DNA of 64,000 nt from Parvibaculum sp. (GTDB taxonomy: Bacteria > Pseudomonadota > Alphaproteobacteria > Parvibaculales > Parvibaculaceae), in the NCBI RefSeq assembly GCF_019635935.1, contig NZ_JAHBYN010000001.1, forward strand, positions 1,919,501 through 1,983,500. Direction: 5' to 3'. The translations under genes were made by a program, and so were the position numbers. Positions 36,019 through 47,055 of the stretch are shown in pieces. The notes below the pieces were generated by a model, which saw nothing but the letters and a program-made list of their open reading frames with translations, was not told the DNA's origin and did no database searches. The number at the start of each line of letters is the position of its first letter. The stretch's first letter is position 1.

Positions 36019-37520
36019 TCGACTGCCTCCGCGCGTTCTTCCTTGACGAAGAACATGCCCGCAAGACCGAGCCCGAGCAGAATGAGGATCGAGGCAAAGC
36101 CGATGCGCTGGCTCTGGAACATATGCGTCACGACACCGACGAGCAGCGGCCCGAGAAAGGCCGTCGCGGTGCCCGACAGCGCATAGATGCCAAAAAACTC
36201 CGACATCTTCGACACCGGCGCGATGCGCGCCAGCATGGTGCGGCTGTTGGCATAGGCGGCCGTGATGCAGATGGCGACGATCAGCACGACGATCAGATAC
36301 ATGAGTTCCGGCAGCGTCGCGAAGAAGGGCAGGTTCCAGACCGGCGGCGCGGTTGCCGGGTCGTGCGGAATAAAGAAGAACATCTCGGTCGGCGTCATCG
36401 AGATCGCAAGCACCAGACCAATGCAGGTGCCGCCGATCGAAACGATGATGGCGCGCTTCGAACCGAACGTGTCGTCGAGCCAACCGCCGAAAAAACCGCC
36501 TGCAACGGCGAAGACCGACAGCACGATGCCGTAGACGGTGAGCGTCAGCACGTCCCAGCCGAAAACGCCGGCCGCGTAAACGCCGCCGAAAATCAGCACC
36601 GCCGTCTTGCCGTCATTGTAAAACATGCGCGCCACGAGATAGATCGCGATGTTGCGATAGTGCCGGAGCTTCTTCACCGTGCCGACGACCGAGCCGATGC
36701 CGCGCCGGATCGCCGTCGCCACCGGCACACCCGACCCCGAAACATCCGGCGTCCATAACAGCAACGGCAGCGTGAAGAGGAACATCCAGACGGCGACGAT
36801 CGGGCCCGAGATGCGGCTGTTCTCATGCGCGCCCGCATCGATGCCGAAAAGCGGCGCCTCGGGCACGAAGCCCCAGCCGACAACGCCGGGCAGCACGAAG
36901 GCCCAGAGCATGAAACAGAGAATGAGCAGCGCACCGGCATTGCCGAGCGCAAGACCGAGGCCCGACAGAAAGCCGATGCGCTCATGCGGCGCGACCGCCG
37001 GCAGCATCGAATTGTGGAAGACGGCGGAAAATTCGAAGGCGACCGCGATCAACACGATCAGCACCGCGATGGTGAGGATCGACAGCCCTTCGCCGCCCGG
37101 CATCGCCCACCACAGCATGAAAATCGCCGGCACCATCAGCGCGACGAAAAAAGCGATCCACGGCTTGCGCCGTCCGCCCGTGTCGGCGATGGCGCCCAGC
37201 ACCGGCCCGAGACAGGCGATGAAGAAACCGGCGACGCCGTTGATGTTGCCCCAGATCGCCTGGCCGCGCACCGGATCGCCGACCACGACATTCGAGAAAT
37301 AGGGCGAGAAAATGTAGATGGTGATCAGAATGACGTAAGGATTGCGCGCCCATTCGAAAACGGCCCAGCTCCACTGCCCGAGACCGTTGGCGGCATGGGC
37401 GCCCGTCGCCGACAGAAGCTGCGCGCTTGCCTGCCCCGGCACCTGAATGCGCAAGGGCTCGTCATCCGCCGCACGGTTGTGAGAATCCAACGCCCGCCCC
37501 CTTGATACCCGGCCCTGCAT
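36015..37520 (-). CDS. MFS transporter, UMF1/Atg22-like (first of tandem pair)
   Basis: 501 aa from the ATG at 37520; a TTG at 37547 would add nine residues. A polar N-terminus (about 55 residues) precedes WSWAVFEWARNPYVILI and LGAIADTGGRRKPW, then the ANSRTMLARIAPVSKMSEFFG signature shared with the downstream paralogue. About 12 transmembrane helices. Fungal Atg22 exports amino acids from vacuoles; bacterial UMF1 substrates are not established. An ATG-poor start region makes the N-terminus uncertain. Confidence 0.85.
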   Translation of the reverse strand: MQGRVSRGRALDSHNRAADDEPLRIQVPGQASAQLLSATGAHAANGLGQWSWAVFEWARNPYVILITIYIFSPYFSNVVVGDPVRGQAIWGNINGVAGFFIACLGPVLGAIADTGGRRKPWIAFFVALMVPAIFMLWWAMPGGEGLSILTIAVLIVLIAVAFEFSAVFHNSMLPAVAPHERIGFLSGLGLALGNAGALLILCFMLWAFVLPGVVGWGFVPEAPLFGIDAGAHENSRISGPIVAVWMFLFTLPLLLWTPDVSGSGVPVATAIRRGIGSVVGTVKKLRHYRNIAIYLVARMFYNDGKTAVLIFGGVYAAGVFGWDVLTLTVYGIVLSVFAVAGGFFGGWLDDTFGSKRAIIVSIGGTCIGLVLAISMTPTEMFFFIPHDPATAPPVWNLPFFATLPELMYLIVVLIVAICITAAYANSRTMLARIAPVSKMSEFFGIYALSGTATAFLGPLLVGVVTHMFQSQRIGFASILILLGLGLAGMFFVKEERAEAVD

Positions 37521-37586
37521 TGTTGCGGACCCGATTTCGTTTTCCAAAGTGGAGCATGAATAGCCGGGCCGTGGAAGCCGCGAGGC

Positions 37587-38084
37587 TCAGGCGGCCATGC
37601 CGCAGCACTTCTTGTATTTCTTGCCCGAGCCGCAAGAACAAGGATCGTTGCGACCGATTTTTTCGACATGGCGCGGCCGCGCGCCCATGATGCCGTCGAC
37701 ATAGAACCAGCGCCCGTCCTGGCGGCGGAAGCGGCTGGTCTCGTGGTGAAGCCGCTTGTCGCCGCTTTGGGTGTAATGCGCGACGAATTCGACGACGCCT
37801 TCCGCCTCGCCGGGCCCGCCGCCCTGCGTGTGGCGGATTTCAAGACCGGTCCATTCGCTGGCCGCCGCCCAGTCGGCGGCGCCCTTGCGGTCGAAATCCT
37901 CGCGCGTGCCCGGCAGCAGCGTTTCTTCCAGATAGTCGATATTGCCGGTGGCGAAGGCCGCATAGCGCGAGCGCATCAAGGCCTCGGGCGTCGGCGGCAG
38001 CTTCGCGCCGGTCAGATGCGGCTCGCAGCAGGCGGAAAATGTAAGGCCCGAGCCGCAAGGGCAGGCAGCGGAACCGGAAATCAT
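37587..38084 (-). CDS. YchJ-family SEC-C protein
   Basis: 165 aa. One SEC-C zinc motif lies at each end: [16 protein letters not shown] at about 8-23 and [16 protein letters not shown] near the C-terminus. Between them is the NTF2-like YchJ core ([31 protein letters not shown]). The SEC-C motif binds zinc and in SecA contacts SecB and ribosomes. The cellular role of YchJ is unknown. Single-gene unit upstream of tRNA-Gly, leftward. Confidence 0.92.
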   Translation of the reverse strand: MISGSAACPCGSGLTFSACCEPHLTGAKLPPTPEALMRSRYAAFATGNIDYLEETLLPGTREDFDRKGAADWAAASEWTGLEIRHTQGGGPGEAEGVVEFVAHYTQSGDKRLHHETSRFRRQDGRWFYVDGIMGARPRHVEKIGRNDPCSCGSGKKYKKCCGMAA

Positions 38085-38120
38085 CGGTGGAAACCCCCTC
38101 TTGTCGAACGCGAGCCAAAG

Positions 38121-38143
38121 AAAAAGCCGCCTCGCGGCGGCTT
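38121..38143 (-). terminator. Rho-independent terminator after tRNA-Gly
   Basis: On the minus strand a perfect 8-bp stem AAGCCGCC/GGCGGCTT with a GCGA loop runs into TTTTTC. It begins 8 nt after the CCA end of tRNA-Gly. Confidence 0.88.
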
Positions 38144-38151
38144 CGTAAATC

Positions 38152-38226
38152 TGGAGCGGGCGATGAGATTCGAACTCACGACCCCAACCTTGGCAAGGTT
38201 GTGCTCTACCCCTGAGCTACGCCCGC
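38152..38226 (-). tRNA. tRNA-Gly (anticodon GCC)
   Basis: 75 nt with encoded CCA. Acceptor stem GCGGGCG/CGCCCGC, D-arm AGCTCAGGGGTAGAGC, anticodon stem-loop ACCTTGCCAAGGT giving GCC, and T-arm with GTTCGAATC. It is followed directly by a terminator. Confidence 0.97.
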
Positions 38227-38346
38227 ATCCGGGTCAGGTGACGCCCGAAAATCGGGCGGCCGCCTGTGAGGGCGGTTTTATGGCCTATCGCCAGAACCAA
38301 TGCAAGGCCCTTGTTTTCCGCCGGAAATCCATGCCAATCAGGAGCG

Positions 38347-38886
38347 ATGACCGGCGATGCAACCCCGAAACTGACAACAAGCGCGGCCTTCCTCGCCTGG
38401 GCGGCGGCGCAAGGTATCGCGCATCAAACCCGTACCCATCCTGCCCTTCACACGGTCGAGGAAGCGCAAGGCCATCGCGCCTCATGGCCGGAAGCGGCGC
38501 GCCAGGGCGCCTTCTGCAAGAACCTCTTCCTGAAGGACAAGAAGGGCCGCCTCTGGCTGATCGTGACGCTGGAGGAGCGCGAACTGAAGCTCAACAATCT
38601 CGCCAAACCGCTGGGCAGCGCCCGGCTCTCCTTCGGCAATGCCGAGCTGATGTGGGAGGTGCTGGGCGTCCGTCCGGGCTCCGTGACGCCTTTCGCCCTC
38701 GTCAACGACCATGAGCATCGCGTCACCGTGGTCCTCGATGCACCGATGCTGGCGCATGAACGGCTCAACTACCACCCGCTCGAAAACACCGCCACCACGG
38801 CGCTTTCCCGCGACGATTTCATGGCCTTCCTGGCGCTCACCGGCCATCGGCCGATGATCGTCGATCTGGTGGCGGCCGCCGGTTAG
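38347..38886 (+). CDS. YbaK/ProX-type trans-editing deacylase
   Basis: 179 aa from the ATG at 38347 with AGGAG upstream. The YbaK/EbsC domain shows HPALHTVEEAQG, GAFCKNLFLKDKKGRLWLIV (conserved Lys), GSARLSFGNAELM and SVTPFALVND. This is the stand-alone ProXp-ala/PrdX type, which hydrolyses Ala mischarged on tRNA-Pro; related types edit Cys. Its 3' end overlaps the convergent DUF4345 gene by 4 nt. Confidence 0.9.
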   Translation: MTGDATPKLTTSAAFLAWAAAQGIAHQTRTHPALHTVEEAQGHRASWPEAARQGAFCKNLFLKDKKGRLWLIVTLEERELKLNNLAKPLGSARLSFGNAELMWEVLGVRPGSVTPFALVNDHEHRVTVVLDAPMLAHERLNYHPLENTATTALSRDDFMAFLALTGHRPMIVDLVAAAG

Positions 38887-39290
38887 CGGCTGAGCCGCGA
38901 CAGCCAGAAGGCGAGCAGCGGCATCAGCACGAGCTCGGCCGCCAGCGAATTGACGATTTCGGGGGCGAAGACCACCGAAATGTCCGGCGCCGAAAAGCGC
39001 GCCAGTCCGCCGACGAAAATGGCGCCGAAGACCAGCATCGTCGCCTGCCGGTACTTGACCGGATCGGTGGCGGCAAGAAAGAGAAGGAGGCCGAGCCCGG
39101 CAAACAGCCCGCCGAAAAACCGCACATGATTGTCGATCAGCGCATATTGCGCCTCGTCGGTGACCGAAAGGAACGGCCGCTCGCCGAGCCAGCCCATGGT
39201 CGGGATGCCGCCCAGCGCCACATTGAGCGCCAGAAAAATCACCGCGGCGCCCGAAAGCACCAGAACGATCCGGAAAAGCGCAGACGACAT
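38883..39290 (-). CDS. DUF4345 membrane protein
   Basis: 135 aa with four predicted transmembrane helices (about 7-28, 57-74, 83-98, 113-131). The DNHVRFFGGLFAGLG and ARFSAPDI motifs are characteristic of DUF4345. Function unknown. It stands alone between two rightward units. Confidence 0.85.
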   Translation of the reverse strand: MSSALFRIVLVLSGAAVIFLALNVALGGIPTMGWLGERPFLSVTDEAQYALIDNHVRFFGGLFAGLGLLLFLAATDPVKYRQATMLVFGAIFVGGLARFSAPDISVVFAPEIVNSLAAELVLMPLLAFWLSRLSR

Positions 39291-39467
39291 CGGTATCCCC
39301 CCTCATATTGCCACCAAGGCCCATATGTGAGGCGTCGGGCTGGCCTTTGCCAGAGCCGTCACAAAGAATTCTCCCAATTCTTGCGCCGCCCGCTCGCCCC
39401 GCGCTACACCATTGTCTCACAACGCCGCCGCTCCATCTTAAGGAGCAGGAGAAGAAGGCCGAGAAAC

Positions 39468-40373
39468 ATGGAACCGATCATCGGACAAGGCGCCGCCGAC
39501 GCGGAAGGCCTGATCGTCGACACCACCACCCAGACCTTTGCGCAGGATGTGCTGGAAGCCTCGCGGGCGGTCCCGGTGATCGTCGATTTCTGGGCCCCGT
39601 GGTGCGGGCCCTGCAAGCAGCTGACCCCGATCCTCGAAAAGACGGTGCTGGCGGCCCGCGGTGCGGTGAAGCTCGTCAAGATGAACATCGACGACCATCC
39701 GGCGGTCGCCCAGCAATTGCGCATCCAGTCGATCCCGGCCGTCTATGCCTTCAAGAACGGTCAGCCCGTGGACGGCTTCATGGGCGCCCTGCCCGAGAGC
39801 CAGGTGAAAGCCTTCATCGAGCGTCTCGCCGGCGGTCTTGAACCCTCGCCCGCCGAGCAGCTGATCGAAATGGCTGAGGAAGCGCTCGAGGCGCGCGATC
39901 TTTCCCGCGCCGCGCAGGCCTTCGCGCAAGCCGTGCAGGAAGAACCCGGCCACCCGGCGGCGGTCGCGGGCCTTGCCCGCTGTTACATCGAGGCCGGCGA
40001 TCTCGACCGCGCCCGCCAGACGCTGGCGCTTGTCCGGCCCGACGGAAAAAACGATCCGGCCTTCACCGCCGCCGAAGCGGCGCTGTCGCTGGCCGAGAAG
40101 GCCGCCGATCTCGGCGACGTCTCCGAACTCATCGAACGCATCAAGGCGAACCCGAAGGATCATCAGGCGCGCTTCGACCTGGCGCTGGCGCTGAACGCCG
40201 CCGGCGAACGCGAACGCGCGGTGGAGGAACTTCTGATCATCGTCGAATACGACCGCAACTGGAACGAAGAGGCGGCGCGCAAGCAGCTCGTCGAATTTTT
40301 CGAAGCCTATGGACCGAAAGACGAGGCGACGCTGAGCGGACGCCGCCGTCTTTCCTCCATCCTGTTCAGCTAG
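39468..40373 (+). CDS. cnoX: Thioredoxin-TPR protein (CnoX/YbbN type)
   Basis: 301 aa from the ATG at 39468 (AAGGCCGAGAAAC upstream). The N-terminal thioredoxin domain keeps the WCGPC active site (VDFWAPWCGPCKQLTPIL near residue 45). The C-terminal half has TPR-like repeats and the tetratricopeptide-20 region ending LSGRRRLSSILFS. CnoX is a holdase that works with GroEL and protects proteins from chlorine-type oxidation; the CXXC form is also redox-active. First gene of a four-gene rightward operon. Confidence 0.9.
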   Translation: MEPIIGQGAADAEGLIVDTTTQTFAQDVLEASRAVPVIVDFWAPWCGPCKQLTPILEKTVLAARGAVKLVKMNIDDHPAVAQQLRIQSIPAVYAFKNGQPVDGFMGALPESQVKAFIERLAGGLEPSPAEQLIEMAEEALEARDLSRAAQAFAQAVQEEPGHPAAVAGLARCYIEAGDLDRARQTLALVRPDGKNDPAFTAAEAALSLAEKAADLGDVSELIERIKANPKDHQARFDLALALNAAGERERAVEELLIIVEYDRNWNEEAARKQLVEFFEAYGPKDEATLSGRRRLSSILFS

Positions 40374-40380
40374 GATCGGC

Positions 40381-41064
40381 ATGAGTTTCACGGATCGATA
40401 CCGGACGACGGCGGACCTGCCGGGAACGATCCCGGTCTTTCCGCTTGCCGGCGCGATCCTGCTGCCGCGCGGACAATTGCCGCTCAACATTTTCGAACCG
40501 CGCTATCTGAAGATGATCGACGATGCCATTCGCGGCGACCGTATTGTCGGCATGGTTCAGCCCGACGGCGACGAGGCGATCCTCGCCTCGCAGATCGACG
40601 GCCGCAAGCCGCCGCTCTGCGCCACCGGTTGCGCCGGCCGCGTCACCTCCTTTGCCGAAACCGGCGACGGACGCATGGTCATCACGCTGACGGGCATCTG
40701 CCGCTTCGTCCTCGGGCCGGAACTGCCGGCAATGACGCCCTACCGTCAATTCGAAGTCGACTGGGACGCTTTCGCCGACGACCTGACGCCCGGCCACGGG
40801 CAGGACGAGGTCTCCCGCGAACGCCTGCTCGAAATCCTGAAGGAATATCTCGACACGCATGGCCTGCAGGCCGACTGGCGCGCCATCAAGCTGTCGTCGA
40901 ACGAAACGCTGGTCAACTCGCTCTGCACCATCAGCCCCTATGGGCCGCGCGAGAAGCAGGCCTTGCTCGAAGCGAAGACGCTGGAAGACCGCAACCAGAT
41001 GCTGATTGCGCTCACCGAACAGGCGCTGCGCGAACTCTCGCCGGGCGACGCCACGGTGCAGTAG
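40381..41064 (+). CDS. LON substrate-binding-domain protein
   Basis: 227 aa, only the N-terminal (PUA-like) domain of Lon: [27 protein letters not shown], then [20 protein letters not shown] and the helical part containing [11 protein letters not shown]. No AAA or protease domain follows. Such proteins are widespread in alphaproteobacteria beside a thioredoxin-like gene; an adaptor or protein-quality role is inferred, not proven. It starts 7 nt after cnoX. Confidence 0.9.
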   Translation: MSFTDRYRTTADLPGTIPVFPLAGAILLPRGQLPLNIFEPRYLKMIDDAIRGDRIVGMVQPDGDEAILASQIDGRKPPLCATGCAGRVTSFAETGDGRMVITLTGICRFVLGPELPAMTPYRQFEVDWDAFADDLTPGHGQDEVSRERLLEILKEYLDTHGLQADWRAIKLSSNETLVNSLCTISPYGPREKQALLEAKTLEDRNQMLIALTEQALRELSPGDATVQ

Positions 41065-41093
41065 CGCAAGCGGCACAACAAACGGAAAGAAAC

Positions 41094-41306
41094 ATGACCG
41101 AGACACAGGAAAGCGCCCGCGGCCAGCGCATGGAAGTCGATCCGAAGCTGCTCGAAATTCTGGTCTGCCCCGTCACCAAGACGACGCTGCGCTACGACCG
41201 CGAAAAGCAGGAGCTGATTTCGGAGAAGGCGCGTCTCGCCTTCCCGATCCGCGACGGCATTCCGATCATGCTGGTCGACGAGGCCCGGTCGCTCGACGAT
41301 GCCTGA
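41094..41306 (+). CDS. Trm112/YcaR-like small protein
   Basis: 70 aa. [21 protein letters not shown] and [16 protein letters not shown] define the Trm112 fold. In eukaryotes and archaea Trm112 activates methyltransferases acting on tRNA, rRNA and release factor. The bacterial form here keeps only one Cys (CPVT) of the usual zinc site. The role of the bacterial protein is not settled. It overlaps the DUF971 gene by 8 nt. Confidence 0.9.
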   Translation: MTETQESARGQRMEVDPKLLEILVCPVTKTTLRYDREKQELISEKARLAFPIRDGIPIMLVDEARSLDDA

Positions 41307-41661
41307 TACGCATCCCTGGCCGGTCGAAATCAAACTGAAAAAATCCGAACGCCTTCTCGAAATATCCTTCGATGACGGCGCGCATTTTCGTCTCGCGGCG
41401 GAGCTGCTGCGCGTCGAAAGCCCATCGGCCGAAGTGCAAGGTCATGGGAGCGGACAAAAGAAGACCGTGCCCGGCAAGGCGAACGTCACCATCGTCGCGC
41501 TCGAACCCGTCGGCAATTACGCGCTGCGCATCGTCTTCGACGACGGCCACGACACCGGCCTCTTCACCTGGGAGACGCTCTATCGGCTGGGCCGCGACGG
41601 CGAAAAAATCTGGACGGATTATCTGACGGCGCTGGAGCGCGAAGGCCTCGCCCGCGAGTGA
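41299..41661 (+). CDS. DUF971 (GBBH-like N-domain) protein
   Basis: 120 aa: [42 protein letters not shown], and [21 protein letters not shown]. The domain also forms the N-terminus of gamma-butyrobetaine hydroxylase and is often linked to Fe-S cluster (Mrp/ApbC) genes. Function unknown. It overlaps the Trm112-like start and ends exactly at the stop of the convergent hydroxylase gene. Confidence 0.9.
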   Translation: MPDTHPWPVEIKLKKSERLLEISFDDGAHFRLAAELLRVESPSAEVQGHGSGQKKTVPGKANVTIVALEPVGNYALRIVFDDGHDTGLFTWETLYRLGRDGEKIWTDYLTALEREGLARE

Positions 41662-42891
41662 CTAAACCGCCTCACCCTTCAAGAGCCGCGGCAGGTCGCC
41701 GACGGCGCCGCCGGCATGACGCATGAAGAAGCGGCGGAGCGGCGGCAGTTCGTTGACGATCCCGAGCCCGAGATCGCGCGCCAGCCTGAGCGGGCCGATG
41801 TCGTTGGAGAAGAGCCGGTTGAGCCCGTCCATCAGCAGCGACAGCGCCACATTGTCGAAACGCCGCCAGCGCTGGTAACGCTCCAGCACGTCGAGCGCGC
41901 CGATATCGAGCCCGAGCCGCGCCGCATCGACGACGACTTCGGCCGCCGCCGCGACATCGCGCAGTCCGAGATTGAGCCCCTGGCCGGCAATCGGATGGAT
42001 GCCATGCGCCGCATCGCCGACAAGCGCGAGGCGTGGCCGCACATAATCGCGCGCAAGCTGCAGCGTCAGCGGATAGGACCAGCGCGGTCCGACAGGCGCG
42101 CATGTCCCGAGATAGTCGCCGAAGCGCGCCCGCATCTCCTCGGCGAAAGCATCATCGCCAAGCGCAAGGATCGCTTTTGCGTCCGCGGTCTTTTCGGTCC
42201 AGACCAGCGACGCGCGGTTGCCGACCATCGGCAGGATCGCGAAGGGCCCGCCGGGCAGGAAATATTCCTGCGCGACGCCCTCATGCGGCAATTCGTGCTC
42301 GACGGTGCAGACAATGCCGGTCTGCCCGTAGTCCCAGCCGACGGTGCGGATGCCGGCCGCCTCGCGCGTCGGCGAATTGCGCCCGTCGGCGGCGAAGCAA
42401 AGCCGCGCCGTCACGCTTTCGCCATTGGCGAGCGTCGCGGTGACGCCGGCGCCGTATTCGACGCGCTTCACCGATTGCGGCGCGACGAGCCGGATCGCCG
42501 GTTCGGCCTCCACCGCCTTTTGCAGCGCGATGCGGATATGCCGGTTCTCGATCAGATTCCCGAGCGGTTCGTCGCCGATTTCCTTGTGGTCGAAATGCAG
42601 GAACAAGGGCGAGGCGCCCTCGCGCACCCGCCCGTCCGACACCATGATGTCGTTGATCGGCTGCATCTGGCCTTGAAGATGCGCGGTGACGCCCAGCCGC
42701 TCGAACATCCGGCAGGAGGCAAACGCAATGGCCGACACGCGGCCGTCGAATTTGGCGTCCGTCGCCGTCGCCGGGTCGAGCACGTCGACCACGGTGACGC
42801 TCAATCCGCCTTGCGCGCAGGCCAGCGCCAGCGGCAGGCCGGTCAACCCGCCGCCGACAATCAGTACATCGCTGTCGCTCGCACCGCTCAT
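41662..42891 (-). CDS. UbiH/UbiF-family FAD-dependent hydroxylase
   Basis: 409 aa from the ATG at 42891. N-terminal FAD motif VLIVGGGLTGLPLALACA, the middle DG motif (CFAADGRNSPTRE), and the second FAD motif ALVGDAAHGIHPIAGQGLNLGLRD. These match flavin monooxygenases that hydroxylate the benzoquinone ring in ubiquinone synthesis. Which ring position cannot be told; alphaproteobacteria use UbiL, UbiM or UbiH variants. Convergent with the DUF971 gene, divergent from the amidase. Confidence 0.9.
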   Translation of the reverse strand: MSGASDSDVLIVGGGLTGLPLALACAQGGLSVTVVDVLDPATATDAKFDGRVSAIAFASCRMFERLGVTAHLQGQMQPINDIMVSDGRVREGASPLFLHFDHKEIGDEPLGNLIENRHIRIALQKAVEAEPAIRLVAPQSVKRVEYGAGVTATLANGESVTARLCFAADGRNSPTREAAGIRTVGWDYGQTGIVCTVEHELPHEGVAQEYFLPGGPFAILPMVGNRASLVWTEKTADAKAILALGDDAFAEEMRARFGDYLGTCAPVGPRWSYPLTLQLARDYVRPRLALVGDAAHGIHPIAGQGLNLGLRDVAAAAEVVVDAARLGLDIGALDVLERYQRWRRFDNVALSLLMDGLNRLFSNDIGPLRLARDLGLGIVNELPPLRRFFMRHAGGAVGDLPRLLKGEAV

Positions 42892-42986
42892 CGAAGCAAG
42901 ATCGGCCGCGCGGACGCCAAAGGCAAGGGGCGGATGGACGCAAGCACCCGGCGGGCCTAATCTCCGCAAAAATGAAGGAGAGGCAC

Positions 42987-44342
42987 ATGGAATTCGCCGG
43001 CCTGACGGCGCTCGAACTCGGCCGCCGCTTCGAAAGCGGCGAGGCCGACCCGCGCGCCGTGACGGACGATTTCCTGGCCCGCGCCACCGCCGCCGATCCG
43101 GCGCATCGCATCTATGTGCGCCTGCTCGGGCCCCGCGCCCGCGCCGAGGCCGATGCCGCCGCCGCACGCGCAAGGAGCGGTTTGCGCCGCCACGCGCTCG
43201 ACGGCGTGCCGCTTTCCTGGAAAGACCTGTTCGACACCGCCGGCGAGGCGACGGCGGCAGGCTCATTGCCGCTGAAAAATCGTGTGCCCGAACGCGATGC
43301 CGACGTGCTGGCGCGCGCCACCCGCGCCGGCGCCATCTGTCTCGGCAAGACGTCGATGACCGAGCTTGCCTTCTCCGGCCTCGGCATCAATCCGAATTTC
43401 GGCACACCCGCCAATGCGCATGACGATCATATCGAGCGTGTGCCGGGCGGCTCCTCGGCGGGCGCCGGCGTTTCGGTGGCGCGCGGGCTGGCCGCCGCCG
43501 CCATCGGCACCGACACCGGCGGCTCGGTGCGCATCCCCGCCGCATGGAACGGTCTTGTCGGCTTGAAGACGACGGCGGGCCACCTGCCGCTCGCGGGCAC
43601 GGTGCCGCTTTCGCCGACCTTCGACACGGTGGGTCCGCTGGCAAAAACCGTCGAGGACGCGGCCGCGCTGCTCGCGCTTCTCGAAGGAAATCAGGCACGC
43701 GCGCTTCAGCCTTTCGATCTTTCCCGCGCCGTCTTCTGGCTGCCCGGCGGCATCGCATGGGAAGGCCTCGACGAGGGCGTCGCCACGGCGCTCGAAGCGG
43801 CGATCCGCCGCCTCGTCCATGCCGGCGCGCGTATTGTCGAACACAAGCTGCCCGAACTCGACGAAATCGACGCGCTCGCCTGGGCGCCGGGTTCGAGCCG
43901 CCTCGTCGCCGAAGCCCATGCGCAATGGGGCGAGATGCTGGCCGCCAACAAGACGGACATCTATCCGCCGGTTTACGAGCGCGTGATGGCGGGCGCGGCA
44001 CTCACCGCATCCGGCATCGCCGCCGCCGATCTGAAGCGCGCCGAAATCCGCGCCCGCTACCTGGCGGCGACCGCAGGCGTCGATGCGGTGCTCCTGCCGA
44101 CCGTCGCCATCTCGCCGCCGCCGATCGCGTCGCTCGAAGCCGGCGGCGAGCCTTACTTCCGCGCCAATCGCATGGCGCTCCGGAATGCGACCATCGGCAA
44201 CCAGCTCGGCCTCTGCGCGATCACGCTTCCGGCGGGCTACGACAAGCTCGGCCTGCCGGTCGGCTTGATGCTGCAAAGCCATCCGTTCACGGAGGAAAAG
44301 CTGCTCGGCCTCGCCCTTGCCGTCGAGCGCGCCTTGCATTGA
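42987..44342 (+). CDS. Amidase-signature-family amidohydrolase
   Basis: 451 aa from the ATG at 42987, chosen because GAAGGAGAGG precedes it ideally; an ATG at 42972 has no Shine-Dalgarno. The Ser-cisSer-Lys triad is visible: Lys in PLSWKDLFDTAG, cis-Ser in VPGGSSAGAG and nucleophile Ser in GTDTGGSVRIPAA. It lacks the C-terminal GatA tail and no gatB/C is nearby, so it is a catabolic amidase of unknown substrate. Confidence 0.92.
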   Translation: MEFAGLTALELGRRFESGEADPRAVTDDFLARATAADPAHRIYVRLLGPRARAEADAAAARARSGLRRHALDGVPLSWKDLFDTAGEATAAGSLPLKNRVPERDADVLARATRAGAICLGKTSMTELAFSGLGINPNFGTPANAHDDHIERVPGGSSAGAGVSVARGLAAAAIGTDTGGSVRIPAAWNGLVGLKTTAGHLPLAGTVPLSPTFDTVGPLAKTVEDAAALLALLEGNQARALQPFDLSRAVFWLPGGIAWEGLDEGVATALEAAIRRLVHAGARIVEHKLPELDEIDALAWAPGSSRLVAEAHAQWGEMLAANKTDIYPPVYERVMAGAALTASGIAAADLKRAEIRARYLAATAGVDAVLLPTVAISPPPIASLEAGGEPYFRANRMALRNATIGNQLGLCAITLPAGYDKLGLPVGLMLQSHPFTEEKLLGLALAVERALH

Positions 44343-44346
44343 AAGC

Positions 44347-44382
44347 AAAAAACCCCGGAGATTTCTCTCCGGGGTTTCTTTC
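44347..44382. terminator. Bidirectional terminator between amidase and PQQ-dehydrogenase genes
   Basis: A perfect 12-bp stem AAACCCCGGAGA/TCTCCGGGGTTT with a TTTC loop. T-rich bases follow on the plus strand, and AAAAAA precedes it (TTTTTT on the minus strand), so it can end both convergent transcripts. Confidence 0.9.
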
Positions 44383-44401
44383 CTTGCCGGCGTCCCGCCC
44401 G

Positions 44402-46609
<2,208 letters not shown>

Positions 46610-47055
46610 GACCTCCCCGTCCCTGTTTCCCGGCCGCCAGCCGCCGCTTGGGCCGCGCCGATCCCCTGTTTGCGGAGTTGCACTCCACTTTTTGTGGCGA
46701 AAGCTTAGCCGAAGCGCCGATGCCGCGAAACCACCCCCTTCCCTGAAAAAAGCGCCGCTAATCCGCGCTCACCGCCGCCCGCCGCCGACTCGGAAAAGGC
46801 AGATAGCCTAAAAATTATGCAGATTGAAAAATCTGATTATTTTCGATGCACATTCTTGACTGCAAACAGTGACCCACCCGGCTCCCGAAAGAAATTTCCT
46901 AACAAATACAATGGGGTACGACTTCCGGCGCAAACGGCATGCTTCTTGAGAACAAGCGTATCAAGCGCCGGAAGACCGCACGCCGGGGAGACGGGCGGCG
47001 CGCCGCGCGCAACAAGGCCGGGGGCCATGCTCACCGGCGGCACATGGAGAAACGA
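46610..47055. other. Divergent intergenic region between PQQ-dehydrogenase and the first amt gene
   Basis: 446 nt. AT-rich around 46800-46925. It contains the -24/-12 element at 46935-46950, a small perfect dyad CAGATT-GAAA-AATCTG near 46830-46845, and a TGCAC half-site at 46847-46851 that resembles one arm of an NtrC site. Nothing clearly marks the dehydrogenase promoter. An in-frame TTG (46939) upstream of the amt start falls within the -24/-12 element and is not used. Confidence 0.5.
46935..46950 (+). promoter_or_regulatory. Sigma54-type promoter of the first amt gene
   Basis: CGGCATGCTTCTTGAG: GG and GA are separated by exactly 10 nt, as -24 GG and -12 GC are in the RpoN consensus TGGCACG-N4-TTGCA. 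The -12 is GA, the same variant as in the glnK and third-amt promoters. The predicted start of transcription is about 95 nt before the ATG. Confidence 0.65.
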
